64,000 nt of DNA from Tubiluchus corallicola (lineage: Eukaryota > Priapulida > Priapulimorpha > Priapulimorphida > Tubiluchidae), in NCBI GenBank assembly GCA_030141605.1, contig JAQGDQ010000140.1:404501-468500 (forward strand), written 5' to 3'. The notes under the pieces are model-generated. The model ran no database searches and was not told the origin of the DNA. It saw only the letters and a program-made list of their open reading frames with translations. The position numbers and the translations under genes are program-made. This document shows, in pieces, positions 12,980 to 22,924 of the stretch. Positions within the stretch are counted from its first letter, which is position 1; every line of letters begins with the position of its first letter.

Positions 12980-15900
12980 GTATTATATGATTATTGTAGC
13001 GCAGCTTCTAGTGCTATTCAGATCTCATGTCTTTCAAATTTCTTAGTGAAATACTGAGAAGTTTTGTTAATTTTCACTTAATCTGTATGACATTATGAAT
13101 TTTCTATTATGTAAAGGTGAACTTATGATTGGCTTGCAAAAGAAATAGTAAAAAATGTTCTAAATCTGGATTTGAACCAGTGGCTTTCTAGCAGGTATTC
13201 TTGCCAACTCTATTGCATTTTTGGCAACTTCTAAGCGAGAGGCACAGGTTTCAGAATCTGGCAGTGGAATGATTTTTTTATTCATTTTTTCCATGCTAGT
13301 CATAAAATTTCTCCTTAGGATGGAAGACTTATATCATTAATAACTTGATAATCAATCTTGCTTTATTAATTAGTTAGTTAACTAATTATTTTCATTAATA
13401 TGAAAATAAGAGAGTTATATTATTACTATGAAAGTTAGTATGAAATGTAAGTTTAACAAAAGTTCTTGTTGCCATGTGAAAAGGCTAATAACTAGGCTCT
13501 AGTAAGTTGTGGCTAAGTGGTCGCAATGGTACTGACTGTCCATTTCTTTCTGTTATTCACTTGCAATTTACTTGACTGATATTGTACGTGTGCCACAGTC
13601 AGTTATGTCCGGTCTACTACAGCTGAAATCGTGCATATATCATATGTCTGATTTTCGAATGAATTAGCTTTCATGACTGTGGGTAGTGTAGAAAACAAAT
13701 TGTTGCCTCTATGTTATTTAGTGAGGTTATCTTATTTGTGCTACTGCAGCACAGCAGAGCACATAGCTCTAATTGGCTCACATATTTTTTCACTAGTTAA
13801 AACATTACGAATTGACCAATGTAATAAAACAGCTTTGTGCACAAGATTTTTTATGATTTTCATTACTTATTTTCAGACATGTTTTGTTTTCAATGTGAAC
13901 AAACCAAGAATCGGAAGGGGTGCACTACGATCGGAGTTTGCGGAAAAACTGCTGAGGTTTCGCACCTGCAAGATTTGTTGACGTACATCTTGCGTGGTCT
14001 GGCCTTGTACGGGCATCGTGTCAACAAGCTGGGCAGACATCTTAATAATGAAGTGTACGATTTTATGTACTCAGCATTGTTCAGGTGAGCAAGTACTTTA
14101 GAACTTCCATGATCCCTTTAATGAGTATTTTAAAGTTGCTTAGACCTGTTCTTTTAGAGTGAGCATTAAATTATAGATCATAGTTTTATATTACCCATTC
14201 ACGTTGTATGCCAACGTATAAGAGACTATCAGCGTATGTTTTACAATAATCCATTGTGTGCCAATGTATATGTTACACTGACTAATTCTGTTATTTGCAC
14301 ACCAATAATACATACCACAGTTTGCATATTCTTTGTGAATGATGATGAACTGCATGCATCACAGCAATGTAGCCATCAAATTACTGCAATAAATGCTAAT
14401 ATGAGTAGATATTGTAAGTTCATTTAATTAATTTAATTTGGTACAAATGTTCTCTGATTAAATTCATTGGAATTGTTTTGGTATGTAACTTGACATATTA
14501 GCAGCAACAGCTGTAGTAGTTTATGATTCAAGTAGTTCTGAAAATTTTATGAATTAGCATTCAGAAATTTTAATTAGTACAATATATAGTGTGATCAAAC
14601 ATGAGAATGTGGCAGTGACAATAAAGTTCGATGATCATAATTCAATTGGTGCTCTCTAAAATACTTATACATTCTGCTTAAAGTCTGTCTGGCACAATTA
14701 ATTATCCAAATTATTCTATATTGTTCCAAATTATTTAAATTATTCTAAATTATTCCAAATTATCTAAATTATTATTCTTATTTCAAACAATGGAATTAAG
14801 GAGGAACTAGATTTATTGACCATCACATTTATTGTCACGCATCATTCTACGCCGCTCGCTTGCTTGGACACAACTTCAATATCATGCTTCGTGAATTTTA
14901 AGAAATCTGTAGACGAAGTTTTCTGTTTTTTTGGATCTGGTTTAAATCTTTTAAAACTGCTCGAATTCTGTGGTAACATCTGTCCAAAATGTTCACTAGG
15001 CTTATTTTGGGTAACTATTTCCAAAAAGAAAACAGCGTTTTTGTTTGTTTATTGTTCTGCTTGTGTTAATTTTACTTTTGTTTCTTTTTGCAGCACACTA
15101 ACAAATGTGAACTTTGACCCAGATAGGTTTCTTGTCTACATTTCTGAGGCACTCAAACACAGGGATGCTGTAAAAGAACTATATTTTTCTACTTGCAAGG
15201 TCAGACTTAATATAATTATAATAAAAATACTTGACAATTACCTTTATCACATCAGTTTAATATATCACACTAGTAATTTACACTTCCATTCCTATTCACT
15301 GATGATTGGATCTGTCTCATTTTGATTTATCTTATAAAGAACAGACCTTAAAGTAAACAATGACAAGACATTATATTAAGAAATGCTCGTGTCATAAACA
15401 GACCATAACAGTTTCACCATAAAATGACTAACGCTGTCATTCTGCTTAACTGAATTTAGCTTATACATGTGTCATAAATCTGTGAGAGTATGAAATTCCT
15501 TTCACGTGCTTTTAAACACTAATTGTCTGAAAACGGTTTACCTCGTAGGAACAAGGAGCAAAACCTGAAGCATTTCCTGAAGGTCCAGCCACATATCGCC
15601 CTCCTGCGGAAGATGTACATACTCTTGCAGAAGAAGGTAAGTCACAGGAAGAGTTACTTATTGTGGATAATAAATGAACAATTTTACTTTTAAAAAAAGG
15701 AAAAGTACTGTGGATTCTATAACTGTAGAAAACTTTGTAGAAATGGAAGAGATAGCTTCTTCATTTGTTGAGCAATGATACCAGTTGGTCGCATATAAAA
15801 TGTTATAACAAATTCCTTGTAAGCCGAGTCATTTTTTTATACAGTTTGGCGTGTTGCAAACTGGGATCATGCACTTAATGACATGGTCTGCTCAGTGTTG

Positions 15901-18900
15901 CTGTTTGTGGCAGGACCAGAACTCATCAAGGAAAATCCGTTACGAGCAAACACTGAACTGACTTGATATATATTGTCCTCTAAACAAATTGAATATTTAT
16001 ATAGCGTGGCAGTTGAGACACCTCAAAACAGTACTGAACCCATCGGTCATGTGTCCATTCACTAGCCAGGTTCGCATTGATTAACTTCATACACTCGTAG
16101 TCATTTGGTTAAAAATATATGAATGTCTTTATTAAAAATATTAAAAGCGTTTTACTTTGAAAACGACATCAGGACTAGAAGTTAATAAGTATATTGCACT
16201 GGCAGTCGTTTTTAAATTGAAATGTAATCATGATTTTGTTTTAAATAATCAGTTTTAATACTCTAAATAAGGACGATTCACTAAAGTGGCTTTTACATCT
16301 TTGGCAGGTAAGAAATTTGGACTGCGCCTTGAAGAAGCCATTTACGGAGCAGATTTGCATGGAGTTCGGCAGATGATTATCTTTGGCTTGAAGGGAATGG
16401 CGACTTATGCCAGACATGCAGCTTTGCTGGGACAAGAGTCACGAGACATTTCTGCATTTGTATTTGAGGTAACTATTTGCAAAAGGTTGCATTTCATTTT
16501 ATGTGGGTGGTGTGCTATGGTGTGGGTGGCAATACATATATATATATATATATATATATGCAAGTAAAATCAATAATATAAATTAAATGAAAGATTGTGT
16601 AAAATATTAAAGATGATTTGCTTTGCCAATGTATGACTGTTTGACTATTTCCATATTAACACTTGTTTTCCATGTCTACACTGGTTTCAATATCAACACT
16701 AGTGTTGTTGTATGGCGTAGGAGGTGTGGTGCGGTGTGGATGGTGTGTTATGATTGGTGCAGTGGGTTAGTGTGGATGGTGTGTTGTGAGTGGGGCGTGG
16801 GTGGTTGTGTGTTGTGAGTTTATGCACAAAATTCTTTTTGCAGGTTGGCCAGTTATTAATTGATTACACACACTAATCACATCATCAGATCTCATAAAAG
16901 TAATCGTATTTGATCTGGTCATTTAGCTTCTTCCTTTGCTCTCACACAGAAATGGCTGTTTTGCTGAAAGATCTTTGTAAAAGTTCGTAAAATTTCAAGA
17001 CTACCAGCTGCTGATGATGTACGGTTAAACCAACTTGGTTCCGTGCCATTCAGTATCGATCAGCAGGATTAAAGATTTTCAGTTTAAGATTTTGTTCACA
17101 GCAGTTGCATCATTGCTATTGCTGTATTTAAGGAACTAAAGTTACAAAGCATAGTAGTACTGAATAACTGTGATTTAAATTGTAACTGATATTGCATGCA
17201 GAGGAAAATAATTACGTGGATATTTCAATATAAATATATCGAATAGATCAATATGTTGGTAAAACAGCCTGGCGTGTTTTTTCTGAAAAGTCATTTTATA
17301 AGTTTGATTCTCTGGCAGTATCGTACCAAAAAAAAACTTCAAAAATGTCAATCCTATTGAGCATAATCCATCTAAACTGCTACTGATCCTTCATATCAAT
17401 TCAGCACATCAGTAAAAGTAGTGTGAGTATAGAAACTGCCAGCAGTATATGATAACTATTCCGTAAGTTAACATTACGAATGAACATTTGTTTAGCTCAT
17501 GCTTTACGAACAGCTGTCAATAATCAGACAGGCAGCCATCTTTTCCATTCATGGTACTCCCCAGTGAAGAACTTTATAATGAGTTGAATGATTTCTACCG
17601 ATTTTTGTGAAAAACATTTAGGCAGTCGATTTCTTAGAAACTAGTGCAGAATCTGACAGGACCAATTTGGCCACGAACCTGGGATTGGCTTTGCGGGTTG
17701 GTGAAGTAAATTTGAAAGGCATGGAACTGCTGGACAAGGGTCATCGTGACCAGTTTGGAACTCCATCTCCCCACGAGGTCTCAACAGCTCCTGTGCCTGG
17801 AAAGGTATAATTTGAAATTTCTGTCATTGGTTCCTGATCTTTGTCTTTTACTTCTTGTTTTAATTGAAAACTTGATTGCATGATATAATAACTGCAAGAA
17901 TTAGTAAGGAGATCAATGGTTGGGGTAACTTCCTGCATTTCTGATGAAGATATGTGGTCTCAAGCTATTTTTATCAATATTTATGATTCAAAGTGAATTA
18001 AATTTTTGAAAATTTTACAAAATCCCGAAAATTTTACAAGATTTTTCAGAAGAATGGTATCTGCAAGCACACTGCAAACTAGAATCTAACACTCAATGGT
18101 AAGGTCTACGCAAAGCTGATATTTGTGGCAAAACAGGATCCTGGCTCAATATAAAGGCTAACATTCTAAGATGAGGCACTAAAATATGACATGAAAGACA
18201 TATTTCTATTCAACTAGGACTACAAAACTAATTTACATAGTGAGAGACTGGTGAATGACTGGTGAACACTAGTCTCTCACTACGTAAATTAGTTTTGTAG
18301 TCCTAGTTGAATAGAAATATGTCTTTTATGTCATATTTTAGTGCCTCATCTTAGAATGTTAGCCTTTATATTTAGCCAGGATCCTGTTTTGCCACAAATA
18401 TCAGCTTTGCGTAGACCTTACCATTGAGTGTTGGATTCTAGTTTGCAGTGTGCTTGCACTAAACTCCACAAAAAGGATTATTTTGTTTCTTTGAAGGAAG
18501 TTAACAGCCAAGCGTTAAACGTATTCATAGTACTATCACTACCTATTACTGTGCATTCAGATTAGTGAGTTTCTGATACGAGTTTCCTCCGTGACAGCAA
18601 TCTCACACGTGTGAACTGCTTTGTGAGTTACTGTTGGCAAGTTATTGCAAATTCTGTAACAGGTGCTGCGAGTTGATTTCCTACAAGCTAGTATGAATGC
18701 CTTGTCGAGTTAACTCTCGACACTTCGGAGATTAACTCGCAGCAAGATTTGTTCTCTAGTCTGATCACGCTTGGAAATTACTTGGCGAGTGACTGAGCAA
18801 GTTCACAAGACCTGAAAACTCGCTAATCTGAACGTGCCATTAGACATGAATGTGCTCATGAAAAGTGATGCATTTTGTATCATGCGATATCTTCGAGAGT

Positions 18901-21900
18901 CACTTTCCTAGGAGCTGTACGTTTTAATAATAGCTCGATTATAATTCTTCTTTTCCTTTATCGTTTAAGGCGATCCTTGTGTCTGGCCATGATCTTGTTG
19001 ATCTTTTGGCTGTACTGAAAGCTACTGAGAAAACTGGTATCAATGTTTATACACACGGAGAGATGCTGCCAGCTCACGGATATCCCAAATTGCGCAAATA
19101 TAAGGTAAATTCATTAAGGTTAGTCTAGGCTGATGTGGTCGCATGACCAAGATAGCAAAAGTTGTTGCCTTTTGTGATCTAGATATTGTAGTATGAAAAT
19201 CTGTCATCACGGTATTATGTTAGACATGTTATGGATTGACGGTGCTGTTATAGAAATTTCATTGCTTCTTACTTGAGAATGTCATATTTGTTACATTGTT
19301 AGAATACAATTGTTTTTTTTTATATATCATATTATTTTCAATAAAAGAAGCAAAAAACAAAATGGTTTATTCAAAAATTTGAATTGCATAGAATACAGTT
19401 TGTCTATACATTCAGAGCGCTGAGTTCAAATTAGCTCAAGTTTTTGCAAATTCCATTCCTTGAGTTTAATTTGGCTAAAGAATTTGATGATTTGTCGCTA
19501 ATCACTGCAATCTCTCAGAATCTGGTGGGACATTTTGGAGGAGCTTGGATGCTGCAGAAATTTGAGTTTCCGAGATTTCCCGGTCCGATCGTCGTGACAA
19601 CAAACTGCATCATTGAACCACATCACTCGTACAAGGACAGACTTTTCACCCTAAACGATGTCGGGTGGTCAGGTAATTTCATTAATTAAATTGTTCATGA
19701 CAAATATTTATCTTATAAATTGTGATTACCATCCTTTACAAAATGTCGGAGCTGTTAACTTCTCTTCATAAACATTTGGACAACACCTGCACGAGTAACA
19801 ACAGCAAAATGGAAAAAGTTGTGTACTGTAAAAGGTTCATTATCGTGACCTAAGAATTACACGCAAATTTTGTTGTTGTTTGCTGACATAATTTGTGTTA
19901 ATGTTACATAACCTTGTTTTGTTACATATCCATATAAAATTGAAATTGTCACTTGATGAGAATTCCCCATTTGTTAAAGGCTGTAAACACTTGGATTTAT
20001 CACGTGACGATCACATGGCAGACCTGCTGTCCTCTGCTATGAGCTGCGAAGGCTATACTCGGGAGTTTTGTGATTCCTACAAAGACAGAGACGGGAAGTT
20101 GACTGTAGGATTTGGGCACGACTTCCTGCTTGCTAATGCCGGAAAGGTATGCATGTCTCAAAATGTTGTTGATTGTAGACACTGTTTTTAAAAAGGAAAT
20201 TAGAAAATGAAGCATATCACTACAGTATTTTTACAACTTTTTACCTTCATGAGTTTATGCAAAAAAGGTAAATATCCACCATTGTGAATGCCTGCAGTCA
20301 ACTGGTCCAATTTCTGGTATTAAATTAGAGCGTGTTTTATAGATATTTGCTTATTTTGTGATTTTAATAAAGTTTGCTTTTAGAAATAATAGTGAAATGT
20401 GCTTCATATCATATCACTATTGCTGGGTACTCACACCCACTTGTTGTTTTGTTTTAATCCCAAGTAATTATATTGGTGAATTAATATAATTTTGACTGTA
20501 ATCTTACTCTTGAAGCAACAGGGACAGATTACATATTGTTTGTGCACACCCTTAAAGTAATTTTCGAGGAGGCCAAGCATTCAGGGTATTTTCATTTATG
20601 TTTTAAATCTCACATTTTGCTGTAACGGTTTGATCTGTAAAATAGATTATGTATTACACTTGCATCATTTTTTTGCTTTAATGTTCTAGTTTATTGTGTT
20701 TATTGTGACATGTCATAATTGTCGAAAACACTACACAGTTACGGCACATTCAGACTATCAAGTTTCCTCTAGCGAATTCTCTCTGAGAGTAAACACGCAA
20801 GTGTGAACGGCTTTGCAAGAACTGTCTTGAGTTTTGCTGAGTGTAAACTCATGCTTACTGTTGGAGAGAATTTGCAGCAACTCTTGGGAAAGTTCGCAAA
20901 AACTTACCGGCAGAACTTGCAAAACCGTTCACGCTTCTGAGTTTACTCTCAGAATTTACTCGTCTGTCAGAGTAAGATACCCAACTTGGAATCGATCCCA
21001 CAACTTCTCAGATAGGAAGTAGTTACTTATAAATTATTTACACACTGTAACAGTTTTACTGTATATAATGTACACAGGTTACAGCACAAATGTTTGTTCT
21101 TAAACTAAAAAGAATAGCAAAGAATGACTTGGATGCTATGCTAACACTGACATGTAGCTCATGTTTTTTCACTTTGTATACATTTCAGGTAATAGATGCA
21201 GTAAAAAGTGGAGGACTTAAAAGAATTTTTGTTGTGGGCGGATGCGATGGCTCAGAAAATCGTAGAAGTTATTACTCCACACTTGTAGAAAGTTTACCAC
21301 AAGATACAGTCGTATTGACCTTGGGCTGTGCCAAGTACAGGTGAATTTTTACTTTACATATATTATATTGTATTATATTGTAACTGTGGGAAATGTTTTT
21401 CTAGTTTTTGTGTATAAGTGTATTGCGTTTTATTGCTTTGAGTAATGCAGTTACTTCATTGTTTCCGACTTCAATGATCTTAACCCACTTAAGACTTGTT
21501 CAAAGTTGTATTGTTAGTATAGGTCAGATCAGATTTCAGTTCAATGCTGTAATTTCTTGCTTATCAAATATCTGTTGCAACACTAGCATCACAGTAATAA
21601 CTTCTATGAAAAGATGTTTGCTAATTTTGAACTATTTGCAGCCACCCATTGCTTATCTTACAAATGTTTTAGCTGCTGCTGTTTAATAAGAATTTAAAAG
21701 CACTGTATTTGATTGATGGTGAAAGGCTGTCAGAATTGTATATGAAGCTTTGCAATCCTGGTAGCATAAAGTCATTGAGCATTCTCGTCAACATCATTTT
21801 GAGGAAAATGTGTTGCCGAGTAGCAAGGTGCTCTGATTGGTGACTAGTCAATCGTAGTTAAGAACTGTTGTTCCAAGGCTTCTTGGGTGAACTGCTTCAA

Positions 21901-22574
21901 AAAATACTCGTTGTTGGTGGTTTTAGTAGCCATACTGTTTCTTGCTGTTTGCCTCATAGAGTGTGTGTGTGTGTATTCACCTCCGAATGATGCTAAGATG
22001 GTCAGTGACATCATCTTACAGACACCTTGGCAAAGAGTCATGTTTCATGAAAATCCAGTTAAGTAGGACTGTGTTGTTGCACACCAGTTTCTAGCTTGCT
22101 GCATGTCAGGTCGTATAAGGAAACACAACACAGTTGATTAAACTGCAAGCAGACGAAGATGTAGAGAAGTAATTGAAAAAGTTATTGTACAAATTGCTTT
22201 CATTCTACAGGTTTAATTACAAAGACCTGGGCATGTTAGGTGAGTCAGGAATCCCTCGCTTGCTGGACATGGGACAATGTAATGATGCATATGGAGCTGT
22301 GGTCGTCGCTTCGGCTTTAGCTGATGCTTTCAACACCGATGTCAACTCTCTGCCTATATCCCTTGCTATTTCCTGGTTTGAACAGAAAGCTGTTGCTGTC
22401 CTGTTGACTCTGCTTCATCTGGGAATCAAGAACATTCGACTGGGTCCCAAATTGCCGGCTTTCCTGACACCCAATGTGTTGAGAATTCTTGTAGACAAAT
22501 ACAACATTCAACCTACAGATAATCTACATCCACTTGATGACATGAAGTTGATGATGGAGCAGAAAGTTGGGTAA
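12796..22574 (+). CDS. HCP: Hybrid cluster protein (prismane/HCP), mitochondrial, complete
   Basis: Eleven exons joined in phase give 633 residues, against about 550 in bacteria; the excess is the leader. Residues 1-60 form a mitochondrial presequence: rich in Arg/Ser/Thr, first acid at residue 27, with LRSYTTKA as a plausible processing site. The mature part begins [10 protein letters not shown]65, C68, C77 and C83 make CysX2CysX8CysX5Cys, the class I spacing that binds the proximal [4Fe-4S] cluster in Desulfovibrio HCP. The hybrid Fe-S-O cluster ligands are all present: H317 (SGHD), E341 ([10 protein letters not shown]), C385 (TTNCI), C481 (GGCDG, the persulfide site), C509 (LGCAKY), C536 (GQCND) and E570 (WFEQKAVA). 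Spacings agree with Desulfovibrio within two residues. Family activities reported are hydroxylamine and nitric oxide reduction and protein S-nitrosylation; the role here is inferred. No partner reductase is in the window. Confidence 0.95.
13877..14084 (+). CDS. HCP: HCP exon 2, proximal cluster cysteines
   Basis: Acceptor attttcag, donor ag|gtgagc, phase 1 to 2. Encodes [19 protein letters not shown] and VCGKTAEV, carrying all four cysteines of the N-terminal iron-sulfur cluster, then a helical stretch through YDFMYSALF. Confidence 0.95.
15094..15199 (+). CDS. HCP: HCP exon 3
   Basis: Acceptor tttttgcag, donor aag|gtcaga, phase 2 to 0. Encodes [17 protein letters not shown] and following helix, matching the family's FSTITNANFD region. 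Confidence 0.9.
15549..15636 (+). CDS. HCP: HCP exon 4
   Basis: Acceptor cctcgtag, donor g|gtaagt, phase 0 to 1. Encodes [20 protein letters not shown], a weakly conserved proline-rich linker in the family. Confidence 0.85.
16308..16468 (+). CDS. HCP: HCP exon 5
   Basis: Acceptor ttggcag, donor gag|gtaact, phase 1 to 0. Encodes the [20 protein letters not shown] helix and the HAALLGQES stretch, typical of HCP domain 1/2 (GLKG.AAYA.HA..LG). Confidence 0.93.
16538..16560. repeat. (AT)n microsatellite
   Basis: A short pure TA run in the HCP intron after exon 5, followed at about 16720-16820 by a GT/GG-rich degenerate stretch (gtgtggtg, gtgtggatgg). Confidence 0.8.
17622..17804 (+). CDS. HCP: HCP exon 6
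   Basis: Acceptor acatttag, donor aag|gtataa, phase 0 to 0. Encodes 61 residues ending [17 protein letters not shown], matching the family's VNL..MELLD...YG.P.PT.V segment just before the GHDL strand. Confidence 0.92.
18063..18457. repeat. Large near-perfect palindrome (187-bp arms, 21-nt spacer)
   Basis: 18063-18249 is the reverse complement of 18271-18457 with four mismatches and no gaps by hand comparison (about 98% identity). The spacer is 18250-18270. It lies inside the HCP intron between exons 6 and 7, so the pre-mRNA can fold into a long hairpin. No open frame and no obvious target-site duplication. It is either a foldback transposon or a recent inverted duplication. Confidence 0.95.
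18549..18841. mobile_element. Foldback MITE in HCP intron, copy A
   Basis: The left end gtgcattcagattagtgag is the near reverse complement of the right end ctcgctaatctgaacgtgcc. The interior has many imperfect inverted stretches (gagttaactctcgac). Related to 20743-20975. Confidence 0.7.
18970..19104 (+). CDS. HCP: HCP exon 7, His and Glu cluster ligands
   Basis: Acceptor cgtttaag, donor aag|gtaaat, phase 0 to 0. Encodes AILVSGHDL (H317 ligand) and [20 protein letters not shown] (E341 ligand). The 24-residue gap between the two ligands equals that in Desulfovibrio HCP. Confidence 0.95.
19519..19672 (+). CDS. HCP: HCP exon 8, Cys385 ligand
   Basis: Acceptor aatctctcag, donor g|gtaatt, phase 0 to 1. 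Encodes [22 protein letters not shown] (cluster cysteine) and [16 protein letters not shown]. The exon joins KYK to NLVG exactly where bacterial proteins read KYPHLVGN. Confidence 0.95.
19980..20146 (+). CDS. HCP: HCP exon 9
   Basis: Acceptor ttgttaaag (weak pyrimidine tract), donor aag|gtatgc, phase 1 to 0. Encodes [19 protein letters not shown] and [15 protein letters not shown], family GFAR/GFGH-type region ahead of the persulfide cysteine. Confidence 0.9.
20743..20975. mobile_element. Foldback MITE in HCP intron, copy B
   Basis: Begins ggcacattcagactatcaag, like copy A. The arm around 20773-20820 (ctgagagtaaac...gtgaacggctttgcaag) is reverse-complementary to 20910-20960 (cttgcaaaaccgttcac...gtttactctcag). 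No coding capacity. Confidence 0.65.
21189..21340 (+). CDS. HCP: HCP exon 10, persulfide Cys and LGCAKY Cys
   Basis: Acceptor catttcag, donor ag|gtgaat, phase 0 to 2. Encodes [19 protein letters not shown] (C481) and [12 protein letters not shown] (C509). The 28-residue spacing equals the Desulfovibrio one. Confidence 0.95.
22211..22574 (+). CDS. HCP: HCP terminal exon, last Cys and Glu ligands
   Basis: Acceptor cattctacag, phase 2, stop TAA at 22572-22574. Encodes [17 protein letters not shown] (C536), [14 protein letters not shown] (E570), [16 protein letters not shown] and a short acidic tail. Two residues (ES in GMLGESGIP) are extra relative to the bacterial spacing that I recall. Confidence 0.95.
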
Positions 22575-22918
22575 CGTTTCTATGACGACTGCATTGTGCT
22601 TTGCATGTTATGTGCTTGTATATTAGTGCTGGACAGCATATTAAAAACTTAGAAATTGAACACAAATCAAATCATTACATTAGTTTTACCATTGATCAAA
22701 TTAGTCTGCTCAGGTTTTAGTACATTTGAATTTGTTCTACTGTATCATCCTTGTTGTTATATTTACATGTTATGTAAATATTGGTTAATCATAATGGGCT
22801 ACTGAATATGATGTTTCAACAAAGGTTTCATTGTTGTTAGCCCTGATTTCGTGGAATTTTAACAGTCTAGAAGAACTGCAGCTGAAAAATTGCAGGAAAA
22901 ATTGTATCGCATTCCTGT

Positions 22919-22924
22919 AATAAA
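22919..22924 (+). promoter_or_regulatory. HCP: candidate HCP polyadenylation signal
   Basis: AATAAA about 345 nt past the HCP stop, the first canonical hexamer seen downstream. A second occurs near 23266. Which is used cannot be told from sequence alone. Confidence 0.4.

Noticed and set aside
14816-15325. 169-codon open frame spanning HCP exon 3
   Set aside because: Only 15094-15199 matches HCP; the rest is intron read-through.
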